From the NCBI RefSeq assembly GCF_023065955.2, contig NW_026622974.1:27063718-27127717 (forward strand): DNA of 64,000 bases. Reading direction: 5' to 3'. The stretch is from Ursus arctos. Its lineage: Eukaryota > Chordata > Mammalia > Carnivora > Ursidae. Position numbers and translations under genes: made by a program. The notes beneath the pieces are model-generated. The model searched no databases and had not been told where the DNA came from. It saw only the letters and a list, made by a program, of their open reading frames with translations. How positions within the stretch are numbered: position 1 is the stretch's first letter; each line of letters starts with the position of its first letter. Below, piece after piece: positions 1 to 11,340 of the stretch.

Positions 1-1028
1 TAGCTTTCGGGACACATCCGCAAGTGATAAATGAACATTGAAATGCTACACATATGTTTATATCCACTTTTAGCTATGGAGTTGTTTCAAAAGTGGTATC
101 TCCACTGAGCCAAATCCCAGGCATTTAGAAAGTACAAAAAATTTTAAATTTCTAAAGTGAACCAAAAAAGTAAAAATAAGGAAAAACAGAGACTGAGAGC
201 TATGGCAGTCATAAAGCTGACACAAAATTATTTTTAAAAAGTACTGTAGGAAAATTAGATCTTATCAGAATTCAGTACTAATCCCTCTCTGTTGGTTGAT
301 GATAGTTTTTAAAGAGTGACGAAAGACGACCTTTCTGATACATAGCTATTGTCCAGGCTTTTCAAAGCCTTGACGATCATTTTACTGTGTAACAGTTTTG
401 AGTTGTCAACTTAAACATATTATAATTTAGAGTAAGTGACAGACTGCTTTCTTTTTAAAATGCCCAGGTAAGGCTAGAGGTTAGTGTTTAACAAGGAGTG
501 TGTATTTGTGTATCTCATTTTTTACTGACCAGAGCATTGCCTGAAGAAAGAATAAAACAATGTTGGGGGGGCCAACTTCAGGGAAGAACGTATCTCTCCT
601 GAAAAGGTGGCATGTTGCAGCCACTGTAATAAAACTGAAGATGACTAGAGTTGATCTTTTTAAATCCCTTTTCTTAGATATTCTTTGGTTGCAAGTTGTA
701 GATAAATAAAATTGGTAATAAAACTGGCTTAAATAAAAAAAAGAGAATGTGCTAGCTCACTTGACTGGAAAGTCTAAGAGATACTTGCTGCAGGCATAGG
801 TAGACACAAGGACTCAAATGATGTCATTAGGTTGGTGCCTGCCTTGCTTTTTTCCCATTTCTCGACTCTGCTATGCTTCCTCTGGGTTGACTTCACTTGA
901 AGTAGACTCTTTCTCAACGTGTCGGTTGGCAGAATCATCATGCCTAAATTATCCTTATTCAAGCAGAGTAAAACTTATTTTTTCCAGAAACTGAAAAACA
1001 AAACAAAACAAACATATACACGACCCAC

Positions 1029-1030
<2 letters not shown>
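1..1030. other. Single-copy AT-rich DNA, no gene seen
   Basis: No recognisable repeat, gene or RNA. Stop codons are frequent in all frames and the longest open frame is about 60 codons. I see nothing functional here. Confidence 0.6.

Positions 1031-1063
<33 letters not shown>
1031..1063. repeat. (AC)n microsatellite
   Basis: An uninterrupted run of about 16 AC units. It directly precedes the 3' end of the minus-strand L1 that starts near 1,082. Confidence 0.95.
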
Positions 1064-1065
<2 letters not shown>

Positions 1066-1081
1066 GGTCCTGTGTTGTGCC

Positions 1082-1470
1082 TTTTTTAAAATTCCAGTGT
1101 AATTAACAGACAATGTGATATTAGTTTCAGGTGTACAATATAGTGATTCAACAATTCTACACATTACTCAGTCCTCACCACGATTAAGTGTACTCTTAAT
1201 CCCCCTTTGCCTGTTTCATCAATCCCCCACACTCACGTCCCCTCTGGTTGTTCTCTATATTTAAGAGTCTATTTTTTTCATTCGTCTCTTTTTTTTCTTT
1301 GTTCGTTTGTCTTGTTTCTTAAGTTCCACATATGAATGAAATCATCTGGTATTTGTCTTTCTCTGACTTATTTCACTTAGTATTATACCCTCTAAATGCA
1401 TCCATGTTGTTGCAAATGTCAAGATGCATCCTTTTTTACGACTGAGTAATATTCCTGTGTGTGGGTGTGG

Positions 1471-1510
<40 letters not shown>

Positions 1511-1962
1511 ACACACATATGTATCACACCTTCTTTTTCCATTCATCTGTCAATAGACACTTGGGTTACCTCCGTAATTTGGCTACTGTAAATAATGCTG
1601 CAATAAACATAGGGGTGCATGTATCTTTTTGAATTAGTGTTTTCATTTTCTTTAGGTAAATACCAAGTAGTGGAATCATTGGATCATATGCTATTCCTAT
1701 TTTCAATTTTTTGAGGAGCCTCCATAATGTCTTCTATAGTAGCTGCACCAGTCTGCATTCCCACCAACAGTGTATGAGGGTTCCTTTTTCTCCACATCCT
1801 CACCAACACTTGTTGTTTCTTGTGGTTTTGATTTTAGCCATTCTGACAGGTGTGAGGTGAAATTTCATTGCGATTTGGATTTGCATTTCCCTGATGACGA
1901 GTGATGTTAAGCACCTTTTCATGTGTCTGTTGTCCATTTGTATGTTTTCTTTGGGGATGTGT
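1082..1962 (-). mobile_element. LINE-1 3' end, 5'-truncated, minus strand
   Basis: Read on the minus strand this is the end of L1 ORF2 followed by a carnivore-type L1 3' UTR and a short A-run (the TTTTTT at 1,082-1,087). The minus-strand frame near 1,800-1,960 contains [18 protein letters not shown], a close match to the ORF2 C-terminal region, and a second frame near 1,380 has FATTWMHLEGIILSEISQ from the extreme C-terminus. The two pieces lie in different frames with stops between, so it is dead. The 5' end is lost near 1,962. A GT-rich microsatellite (1,456-1,517) interrupts it. It is moderately diverged and no clear target-site duplication was found. Confidence 0.9.
1456..1517. repeat. (GT)n microsatellite inside L1
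   Basis: GT-rich run with GGGTGT variants, ending in a short ACACAC that allows a small foldback. It sits just after the L1 motif GACTGAGTAATATTCC, the same spot where the L1 near 46,200 carries its own repeat. Confidence 0.9.
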
Positions 1963-2170
1963 TTTATTGAACCAATCTGGGTCATATGCCCATGAAGCAA
2001 ATGCTGTGGGCTAGGGAATGGATGGGTGATGCCAACTGGCCAGGCCAAGGTCATGTGCCTTATAGGGGGAGGCATGTCAGCTCCATCAGAACCTGAACCA
2101 AATGCACTGAGATTGGAGGAAGTGAGATTGTATATCCTCCAATAGCTGATGGCCCAACCTGGAGGGAATA
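1963..2170. repeat. Probable ancient interspersed repeat, family not assigned
   Basis: Contains phrases such as GGGTCATATGCCCATG and TGGCCAGGCCAAGGTCATGTG that resemble an old mammal-wide repeat I have seen but cannot name with confidence. It abuts the truncated 5' end of the L1, so the L1 may have inserted beside or into it. Confidence 0.35.
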
Positions 2171-4873
2171 GCCAGGTATTGAGAAAATCTGCTTTACTTA
2201 TATTACAGTTACATAAATCCTAATTTTGTTCATCTTCCTCTTGAGATGTAAGAATGCGTAGTTAGGGAATGACAGAATTTTAGAACTGAAAGAGACTGTA
2301 AATTATGTAACTGAAAGCCATCAGTTTAAGTAATTTTCAAGAATGCACTCATCTTTAAGTTGAATCTCACTAATGGCAAGAGCTGGTTATCTTACAACAG
2401 TACAATATACTTAAGAAGAGTATTATAAAATATGAATTAGAATTTTATTAAAGGCATCACTGTATATCCCAAAGATACTTTAGGAATGTCTCTTAAAGTG
2501 GACTTAACAGAGGTTATTACCAAAAGCTTACATAAAAATTTTTTAAATCCCATCTTTTTTCCCTTCCCAGCTATGCTATCATTTTAAAGTTTTTATCATA
2601 ACAGTAACTTGTTACTCAGTCTAAGATGTTTTTGAAAAGAAATTCTGATTTTTTAATTCCTAGTAATTTTGGTTCCTCTGATATAATAATTTCTAGTTGT
2701 TATAGGTAGGCACAGTTGGTATGCTGTCATTTGCTAGCAGAAAATAATCATTCCATAAATGTGTATGTGTTCATTTCAGAAAACATACACTTTTAAAAGG
2801 GATGCAAAATGAACCCCAAATGGACAAATTCTGCAGCCCTGACAGTGATGTGAAGCACGTGTCATATTGCAAAGCAAGTCAGGACCACAGGGAGCCAAAG
2901 GAACTCATTTGTGTCTGCATCTGGTTACCTCAGTTCATTAGAGCTGGTGATAAGGAGGCCAAGGTCAGGGATCTGATCTCTGGGAGTGCCTGAAGCACCC
3001 GGATATGAGGCCACAGACCATAGCACTGCCATTGTCATTAGAGGGAATAAGACTTGAAAGATATGGATAGAGTAACGGGGAACATTCCCCTGCCCTGTAA
3101 GCACATCTGCATAGCATGTCCTGTGCTGGTAGCCAGACTCTTCAGAGGAATTTACGTCATAAATGGGAATTATAAGATGATAGAGAAGGTATTAAGCAAT
3201 TTTTTGCTGACCCATGAAAGTTTAAAGTTTCAACATAATTAGATGTCTTTGTCATATTAAAGATAGTGATATTAAATTTTATAGGAAATACTGATTTTAA
3301 AATTTCCAAAGGTCAAAATTGAAATACAAATAGATACTGTAATAGGATTAAAAGACAAGAAGAGCTATTGGTGAATCTGTTCATTGAATGTAATGAGATT
3401 ATTCTGAGGCAGATGAGTCCTTAGCTTAAACAAGAAAATGAGCTGTACAGAGCAGACATGTAATATTGCAACTTCTATAAACTCACTACATTTTTATGCT
3501 TTGTTAATATACCTTAGTCCTGATTTCTTTTTGGAAAACAGAAACATTTATCATAGTATCTCAGCAAGGCTTCACAGAAGTAACTAAGTTTGTATTTAAT
3601 CCTAAATTTATCTTTATTAATTATGTATTAACTATTCATGTTAGAGCAGCATATCAAATAAAAACTGATAATGACTCTGAACTATGTCAATTTACTTATT
3701 AAAATTTTAAGCATAAGTCCTGTTTGTCATAGTTACATTGGCAATTTATATCCCCAATATGCTACAAGAGCTCAGCCAAGTAAGTTAATGATATATTTAA
3801 TAGGTTATTGTAGTGATATTATTTAGTTCAGTTGAGATTTTAGTTGTATGAATAGGATACGTTACATATCAAGAAATTATATTGGACTTTTATAGTATAG
3901 TGACCTGTTTCATTAGCTCCAACATAGATTTTGGTGTGAATAAATAATAAAGTAAAAGTCAAATTTTGGCAAGTATTTTTGTCAGGAAAAAAATCAATAT
4001 CAAGTTATAAGCTTTCTCTATACAATTTTAAAACTCTCATTAATTCTTTATTGGAATGATAACCTTCTCTGTTCATTACTAGTTACTGTTAATCAATTCT
4101 TGGGTGCCTAAAATAAAAATGTCACCATAGGTAAGACATTAAACCAGTCCCTATGGGGAAATAAATAAATATAAAAATTGTTAATCTCTAGGAATTTACA
4201 TGGGATGCAAGACATAAAATACTCAAAATAACAATATATGAAGCATTCTGTGATACTCATTGTGTGACTTAGAGAGTGAATGCTCTAATAATTCAAAAAC
4301 AGAGCAAAACTATTATGGGAATTGAGCCAGGTCTTGAGAGATGCCTGTAGTTCATATTAGTGGAATGTGATTGAAAGTTCACAAGTATTTCCAGATAGCT
4401 TTTATCGTAATATTTCCTTAGATGTAGTTAGTGTACATTTTTGAAAATATCTTTTAAGCTGATATTTCCATTTCAAGCATGAGGTTTCATAAGACATGTT
4501 AAAATACCTAATATAATTTATAAATATGAATATTCTCAGGTGGCACAGATTGGAATTGAGCAAGCCCTCAGTTTGTGGCACTCTGACATTGTTAATCCAA
4601 AGATTTCCTTCCTTTTTATATAATATTTAATGTTTAAAATTGTTGTCCACTTCATTTCTTATTTTCAGTCCCATTTTCCCACATAGGTACCTATTCGTGT
4701 ATATTTAATATAAGACCTTCCTCTTTCTCCCCCATATATATTGTGTCTGTATATATGTGTGTATATACACATATATATGTATGTACAAACACTGCCACAC
4801 ACAACATGTAATAATGTATAGGATATGTTTTTAAATTTGCAAATGGTTATTTACATAAATGGGAGAGCATGGT
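2171..4873. other. Single-copy AT-rich DNA
   Basis: About 2.7 kb of AT-rich sequence with no recognisable gene or young repeat. A stretch near 2,275-2,400 vaguely resembles an ancient SINE/LINE relic. A short TATATG/TGTATA/CACATA foldback lies near 4,736-4,785. The small frames near 2,802 and 3,054 (about 60 codons) show no domain and are taken as chance. Confidence 0.55.
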
Positions 4874-5273
4874 GTATTATTAGTCAGGGTTCTCCAAAGA
4901 AACAGAACCAGTAGGATATTAGAGAGAGAGAGATTCGTTTCAGTGAATTGACTTATGCAGTTGTGGGGACTGGCAAGTCTAAAATCTGAAGGGCAGGCTG
5001 GCAGGTGGGAGACTCTTGGGCAAGAGCTGGTGCTGCAGTGTTGAGTTGAGGCAGAATTTCTTCTCAGAGAAAGCTGTTTTGCACTTTAGGCCTTCAACTG
5101 ATTGGATGAGGCCCACCCCCATTATCAAGGTAATCTCTGTCACTTAAAATCAACTGATTGTAGATATTAAAACACATCAACAAAATACCCTCACAGCAGC
5201 ACCTAGGTTTGTGTTCGACTGATAACTGATTAGTCTTGCTTCACAAAGTTGACACATAAAACTAGCTATCACA
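4874..5273 (-). mobile_element. Solo LTR of ERVL type (MLT2-like), minus strand
   Basis: Starts with TAGTCAGGGTTCTCCA, has an A-rich/GA simple segment, TTCAACTGATTGGATGAGGCC in the middle and ends with GTTGACACATAAAACTAGC then TATCACA. Reverse-complemented it reads TG...CA like an ERVL LTR of the MLT2 group. No internal retroviral sequence flanks it, so it is a solo LTR or fragment. The subfamily name is from memory and uncertain; the LTR-type assignment is firmer. Confidence 0.7.
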
Positions 5274-5611
5274 CGTGGCTTCTGGTGTCCTATTCTGCTT
5301 AAGAACATCTCCCTCACCCCCATCAAGTAACTTTATTGGCCTAAAAATTATACGCATAGCTTCAACAAAGGGAGTACACTTGTAAATTTAACTGAGTCGT
5401 ATACCCCGTTTCAACTCCTGAAGAAAACAATCTGTATTCTCCACAGCCCAGTCTAGTAACACCTTCCTTGAGATCAAACATGCCAGCTCCAGAATCAGAA
5501 TGTGAAATGGATACGAGGAAGGCACCGAGACTGGTTATTGGCATAATAGCTCTTAAGTCTGGGACTGGCCCAGTGTCTTCTTCTTGAATGAGAATGATAA
5601 CTAGACAAATC
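5274..5611. other. Single-copy DNA, nothing recognised
   Basis: The minus-strand frame of 87 codons here overlaps a likely MIR and shows no domain; treated as chance. Confidence 0.5.
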
Positions 5612-5725
5612 TTCCTTGAGCGCATCCCAGGTGCCAGACCCTGGGCCCGAAATTTTCATGCCCTTATCCACTCCTCACAGCGACCTCTTAAAACTCTTCC
5701 AATAGCATAACACAGACTTAATTTG
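5612..5725 (-). mobile_element. MIR relic, minus strand
   Basis: CCAGGTGCCAGACCCTGGGC followed by ATGCCCTTATCCACTCCTCACAGCGACC matches the reverse complement of the mammal-wide MIR SINE (tRNA-derived), heavily diverged. Confidence 0.6.
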
Positions 5726-5962
5726 TGTCCTTCTAGGTGATGCTGAACAGGTCTCAAGTCTCCTTTGAAAAAAAAAAAATTTCTAGTTTTATTTAATTAT
5801 TCTTGCTGTATCAAAATTTCCTAATTACTGCATTTTAGGGCCATTCAGAATAATTCAGATTAAAGCAGTGAGGGGGAAGAAAACAGTTTATTTTGATTAT
5901 TAGCCATTACAATTAAGCACTTCAGGTCACATAATCTTAATAGTCAGACTAATAAATAATTA

Positions 5963-6444
5963 CAGGTTTCCCCTGTTATCTGAAAGTGGAGTGTTCCTGT
6001 GAAACCTTTTATAAGCCTGAATGGCATAAAGTGAAGAAACAATCACCGTTAATTTATATGGACAATTTTTGAGCATTCCCAGATCCAAAAAATAACCTCT
6101 TATAGGCCTTCCTGATACCTGAGGTCACATCTGGCTAACGGATTCACAAAATACATCAAGATAAAGCACAAATGCTCACGGACACTGTTCGAAGCTGCTG
6201 TGGGTTGATGCTGAGATGCTAAGTGTGGTTCTGAGGACAGAGCTTGGTGGGGCCACTGCTGAGGACGCATGCTGCCTCTATAAAGGCACTCTGCAAAACA
6301 AAAGCTGAACACTATTTTCACTTTTTTTGTAAAAATGAAAATTCTCTTCATATTTCTTTTGGTTAGCAAAAACAGGTACTCATGTAGGTCTTTCATAAAA
6401 GCACAATGGTATAACCCGAACATTCTGAAAGCAAGGAATACCTG
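5963..6444 (-). mobile_element. Tigger-like TIR DNA transposon, non-autonomous, copy 1
   Basis: A 482-bp element with terminal inverted repeats beginning CAGGTTTCCCCTGTTATCTG and ending GCAAGGAATACCTG, flanked on both sides by TA (5,961-5,962 and 6,445-6,446). TA duplication and CAGG...CCTG ends fit the Tc1/mariner superfamily, probably a Tigger/pogo-derived internally deleted element. The reverse complement matches the element at 32,017-32,502 along its length, which sets the orientation. It encodes no transposase; the 141-codon minus-strand frame crossing it has no recognisable domain. The family name is not certain. Confidence 0.75.
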
Positions 6445-6446
6445 TA

Positions 6447-8529
6447 TGAAAGAAAGCCTCCCTTCGTTCCCATCAGCATGCCACACGCCACAAGTTATAG
6501 TGTGAGTTTCAAGAAGTAAAGCCACACGCTTTTTAAGTCTTAATTAACCTCTCAGACCTTATGCACCAAAATAGTGGTAGCAACTTTAGATTACTCAAAC
6601 ATTTTCTCCAACAAAATAAAAAACCTTCTTTTTACATATTCTACTAATAAAATTAACCGCTGACTCATTGCTGGTCCCTAATGTAGAAAAGCAAAACTCA
6701 ACCCCAAATCATTGTTTTAACTTACAAAAAATTCTATTTGTGTTAGTTTATACTCTTATTTCATAACAAAGATCAGTATAAGACATTTTTAAAGATGGGC
6801 TTTTTGTATATTTCTGAATCAAAGCATTTTGGTTTAGAAAGAGCCTCGTAGTCCATATAGAGTAATCCTCTTAAGGTCCAAGAGCTCATGTCCTGTGGCT
6901 AGTTAAAAATAGAGCAGAGGCCAGACCCTTTACCCCCTACCCAACCGCAGCCCAGTCAATTACACTGCATTCTGGTCTTATTTAGAGCTCAGTCTCATAA
7001 AAGTCCTTTCTCCTTGTAAACTCTTTCTTCATATAAACATGCCTCTCTCTGTTGAACTTAAGGAACTATAACATGATCACTGTATTAAAGCTAATGATCC
7101 CATTTTCTTGTGATTCTTCCACAGCCCTATCCATTCCCAGGCTGCACCAGTATTGTTTCCAGAGTGAACTAGGGAACTGTTTTAAGAGATTGCACCAGGA
7201 TAGTTGTTCTGGTCTCTAAGAGCAGTACCTGACCTTATTTTCCAGGCAACAGCAGAGTTCCATCTCAGGCCAACGACACTCATTATTTGTCTTGGACATG
7301 ATCTTTATTCGCATCATTATACTCCCATTGATCCCCCTTCTTTCAAAAGAAAATTTCAGGAGTGGAGGGAGTGTGGAATACCATCATACGTAGGTTCATT
7401 CTCATTTTAATTTTTGCACATACAAATCTACATAAGGACTCAAGATAAAATCTGGACCAGGAACAGACACTTAATGGAGAAAAAGTTACCACACTGCCTT
7501 GCTTAACTCTCATAGGCTTTTCCAAGAGTTTATGCTTAACGGTTTCAGTTTCCAAAAGTAGAGCTTGCTGTCTATGCCAGCTAGGTCTGCTCAATGTGTC
7601 CACACCAGAATATCCCTACAAACATTAGATCTGCCCTATAAATTAGTCACATATTAGATTCCCCCCAGAATTCTGGAGCTTTGGCTGCATTGTGCTAATG
7701 CTTTAAATGCTTTATATACTTGCTAAAAAAAGAAAAGATATTCCTAGTATGTTCACACACTGTAGTCACTGGGAAGTATGGGTCCTACTTACCATCAGAT
7801 ACTTTTTACTTACTTGATTCTTTGACTAAATGCTTGATTCCAGAGTCTTTCTCATCCTTTTCATTTTCCTGGAGTCTTTTTTCAGAGATCCCTTAAGAAA
7901 GAATCTTCTTTATTCTTAAGAAATACAAGTCCAATAATCTTCCCTTTAGTAGCTACAAATAGATGCGTTTTAGGGGAGGAGTAAAGCATAACATAACACC
8001 TAGAGTCTTGAACATAAGCAAAAGCAGTTATAACTCACATTTATATGACCTTCCATGTTACCGGTCTGGATTTTTGAGAGGTGCTTTGTAGTCTACATCA
8101 CTTCATCCTGGTGGCTAAACTCTGTTGAGAGGCAGGTGGTGAGAGAGACCTTAAGGAAGAAGCAAGGTGGAAGTGGAGCCCAGAGATATCTTGGACTTAG
8201 ACGTATCTTTCTTTGATGGTCCGCCACAGTTGTCTTTTATTGACTCTCATGAGGCTAAACAAGTTCCATGCACCTAGACAGAAACTACAGCTTGCAAGAG
8301 TGCTTCTCTTTTACTTGACATGGGTTGAGATCCTTGCCAAGTAGTGCTAATTTCCTAAGTATGTTTATAACCATAAGAGGGGATGGAGGCATCATTCCCA
8401 ACAACAGTAGAGTCCATTGGCACAGGAAATAAGGCAGGCACAAATGCAAAAGATAGCAAAACCTGCACACCATAAGGAAAGGGTTAGTCACCATCTAAGA
8501 AATGCCCTTAAAAATATGTTTGCCCCCTT
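6447..8529. other. Mostly single-copy DNA
   Basis: No gene recognised. A stretch near 6,836-6,972 resembles an ancient SINE/LINE relic (GTGGCTAGTTAAAAATAGAGC) at low confidence. Small frames near 7,204, 7,343 and 8,285 show no domains. Confidence 0.5.
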
Positions 8530-8899
8530 ATCTTATCTTACTGGTTGTAAAAGTCATATACATTTACTGGGTAAAATTAGAAAACTAAGAAAAATGAAAA
8601 GAACAAACTTTACTAATAATCCCACTATTTGAGTACCAGTACTTTTAATTTGGTGCTGTGTTTCCTTCTGGTCCTTTTAGAATATATGTGTTTTGACCAT
8701 TTTTGTCATAAAATATATTCTACTTATGTTAACTTTGCAACATCATCATTTATCTGTGTTCTTGAGAATTCTTCACAAAAGTTATTGCAATGGCTTGGTA
8801 ATAATCCATCATGTGGAATTTCCCAATTGATTAACATTTTGTTTATTTCCATTTTTTCACTATAACAAATAGGGAACACCTTTGTACTAAAACCATGTA

Positions 8900-8932
<33 letters not shown>

Positions 8933-9045
8933 TTATTTCTGTAGGATAGATTTTTAAGAAGTGGAATTGCTGGTTCTGAAGGCTATCTGCATACGTATAA
9001 AATTGATTTGTCAAAGGGTGTAGCAACTTATAGTTTACACTTTCA
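8530..9045 (-). mobile_element. Old LINE-1 relic (L1M type), minus strand
   Basis: Matches the general order of old L1 3' sequence read in reverse: AATAATCCCACTATTTGAG, a diverged 'cold' middle, TAACAAATAGGGAACACC, and GGATAGATTTTTAAGAAGTGG with GAATTGCTGG near the end. All frames are broken. A (GT)n(GA)n repeat lies inside. Confidence 0.6.
8901..8932. repeat. (GT)n(GA)n compound microsatellite
   Basis: About 7 GT units followed by 9 GA units, inside the old L1 relic. Confidence 0.9.
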
Positions 9046-9315
9046 CCACCCCTTTTATGGAAGTCTTTATTACAAAACCTATCTATGCATCAGGATACGA
9101 GTCAGTTTTCAAGTACTAATGTAAATGTGAATTTTGAAAATGAGAGAAACTTAACCTGGTGTGCCATTTCAAAGTGACCTAACATTAAATATGGAAATGC
9201 TAATATTAAAAGAAGCATTTAATTGCCAGGTACCACTGATTACCATTAATGAATTACATCATTATATTCATGGATATAAGCACTCAGAATCTAAAAGAAT
9301 TTAGTACAGTCTACT

Positions 9316-9395
9316 GAAAAATAGTCCCCTTTTTCTTTTTTCTTTCTTTCTTTTTCTTTTTTTTTTTTTTTTTTTGGCCACCGAAAAAATAGTCC
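9316..9395 (-). mobile_element. Extremely short retroposed insertion with target-site duplication
   Basis: A pyrimidine tract ending in about 19 T and GGCCACC (9,328-9,382) is bracketed by GAAAAATAGTCC (9,316-9,327) and GAAAAAATAGTCC (9,383-9,395). Direct repeats around a T-run are the mark of target-primed reverse transcription; the insert would be almost all poly(A) tail on the minus strand. The parent element cannot be determined from about 7 non-tail bases. Confidence 0.65.
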
Positions 9396-10734
9396 TTTCT
9401 TATGCTGTTGGCTGTCGTTTGTTTGTTCCTCTTTATGGTTATGTGGCTTTTTCTATGAGTCTTAAAGAAAAGAACCAGAGTATGTGTCTTTTTTCTTTTT
9501 TTATGTTCATCCATGCTATTAATCATTTTTCACACGCTGCCCTTGCCCCTTAAAAATGCCTCAAATGGACTAGGAGGAAGACTTTGTGAACTCCAATGCA
9601 GTGGTTTATAGGGCAAGAGCAGAAGTGGGACTGGGTTAAGGAAGTAGGAGTGGGAGCCCATTGAGAAACTTACAGGCCAAACTGACAGAACGGGGCATGT
9701 AGGACAGACATTTAGTTCCCTAGTTACAGCCACACTGGCCAAACATCGTGGAGTGTTAGTATTTTCAGACAGACTTCTATTCCGCATACAGGTCATCTTA
9801 AAATGACCTCTTGCGGTTGCCTAAGCATTATTAGTCTATTCTTTTCACCTCACTTTATCTGCTGCTATTTTTTTTTTTCTTTCCAGTTTTGGTTCTTAGG
9901 GCTGTTACTGAGCTGACTCTAATACCTTACCTTATCTTTTTGAGGATTAATCTTTCTCTTCCTTTTAATTTTATGTGTTAATTTTCAGTCTTATTTTTTC
10001 ACGGTATGGGAATAAAATGTATAGATGGCTTTACAACTTGAAAATCTCTTTTCTATACATAATGAACATCCAGTAGTATAAGCAGCCTTTGTGTCCCATT
10101 TATTACAGTTATGTATCATTTCTCTTGGAAATTTATCAATGAGAATTCCTTCAATCTGTGTGGTTAAGTGCTTTATTCCAGTTATTTATTTATTTATCTG
10201 TTTATTTTTGATGTCAGGAAATCCTCTAGTGGGGTTATTTAAATCAGACAACAGAGTAGTACTGAAACTTGTGCAGGTTTTGATATCAGAATATTTAGGT
10301 TCAAGTACCAGCCATTTCTTGCTAATACATACAATAGTCATACCATTGGACTAGGTTCATAGCAAGTACTCGATAAATTTTTGTTCTTACCTCATTGTGT
10401 TTATTTAGTATTTATTATATGTGTAGCAATAGCATAGATGTTTCAAAGATATAACTGATTTACACAGTAGTCATCTTTTCTCTCAGTGGGAGATTAAATC
10501 TATTAAATTATATACTTTTGAGCTGAATCACTGGTTCTCAAAGTTTTGGGGGAGCCTAAAAACAGATATCCAGGATGCACCCATATCTATTGAATAGTGG
10601 GGCTCAGGCAACCGTGAGGCTCACGGGAGCTTACAAACCACGGAGGTAAATCATTATTGTTTAACACTCCTGCGTGGGTTAGTCAGGTATGCATCCAACA
10701 TACCTCTTCTTTGGCCTCCACCAAAACCAGCTTC
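9396..10734. other. Single-copy DNA
   Basis: No gene. A fragment near 10,529-10,580 begins CACTGGTTCTCAAAG like a hAT/MER5-type terminus, but no second end was found. A (TTTA)n-like stretch lies near 10,184-10,205. Confidence 0.5.
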
Positions 10735-10788
10735 CAGAAGAAGTGACATCTGAGGTAGGATTTGAAGAATAGGAAGGATTCGTTTTAT

Positions 10789-10991
10789 TTATTTATTTTA
10801 AAGATTTTATTTATTTATTTATTTGACAGAGAGAGACAGCCAGCGAGAGAGGGAACACAAGCAGGGGGAGTGGGAGACGAAGAAGCAGGCTCCCATCGGA
10901 GAAGCCTGATGTGGGGCTTGATCCCAGAACGCTGGGATCACGCCCTGAGCCAAAGGCAGACGCTTAACGACTGCGCCACCGAGGCGCCCCA
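10789..10991 (-). mobile_element. Can-SINE (SINEC), minus strand, with perfect 16-bp TSD
   Basis: tRNA-Lys-derived carnivore SINE: T-rich tail, AAAGATTTTATTTATTTATT, CT/GA-rich body, then the tRNA-like head ending CCACCGAGGCGCCCC. The target-site duplication GAAGGATTCGTTTTAT occurs at 10,773-10,788 and 10,992-11,007 without mismatch, so the insertion is fairly recent. The body belongs to the AGCGAGAGAGGGAACACAAG type shared with the copies at 14,915 and 19,887. It inserted into an L2 relic. Confidence 0.97.
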
Positions 10992-11244
10992 GAAGGATTC
11001 GTTTTATGCAGCAAGCTGGGACAGAATGCAGGAAGGTGTTCCAGGCAGAGGGAGCTGAAAGTTCTGAGGCCTGCAGAACCAGAGAACATGTTCTTTGAGG
11101 GTAACTGGAAGAAATTTAGTAAGGCTGCTGTGTGGAAGGGGAACTGGGAAGGAAGTCGTGTTAATAACTCGGACTTTCTCCTAAGGGCAGTAAGTGCCGC
11201 AGAAGAGCTAGCAGGAGACAGGCGTGATCAAATGCTTGCTTTAC

Positions 11245-11266
11245 AAAAAAAAAAAAAAAAAAAAAA
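11245..11266. repeat. Poly(A) run, 22 bases
   Basis: Uninterrupted A22 inside the L2 relic, with no flanking duplication found; probably an expanded internal A-run rather than a retroposon tail. Confidence 0.9.
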
Positions 11267-11340
11267 TCCTTCTTCTGGCAGCAGTGTGGAGAGTTGACTG
11301 GGGACAGAAATTGGAGGAGAGCGTCAGTGGTGGCCTTATC

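Larger units (their letters stand above)
10735..11340 (-). mobile_element. LINE-2 relic, minus strand, interrupted by a Can-SINE
   Basis: Phrases such as GAAGTGACATCTGAGGTAGG, TTCCAGGCAGAGGGAGCTGAA, AAAGTTCTGAGGCC and CTGGCAGCAGTGTGGAGAG are the reverse complement of the 3' region of the mammalian L2 (CR1 clade). It is split by a Can-SINE (10,789-10,991) and contains an A22 run (11,245-11,266) where the relic has an A-rich spot. Coding potential is lost. Confidence 0.65.

Noticed and set aside
1031..1063. Regularly spaced short repeats considered as CRISPR-like
   Set aside because: All such arrays here are plain microsatellites with no spacers; CRISPR does not occur in mammalian nuclear DNA.
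6100..6525. 141-codon minus-strand frame
   Set aside because: It runs through the Tigger-like element, which is non-coding in both copies; the other copy does not preserve the frame.
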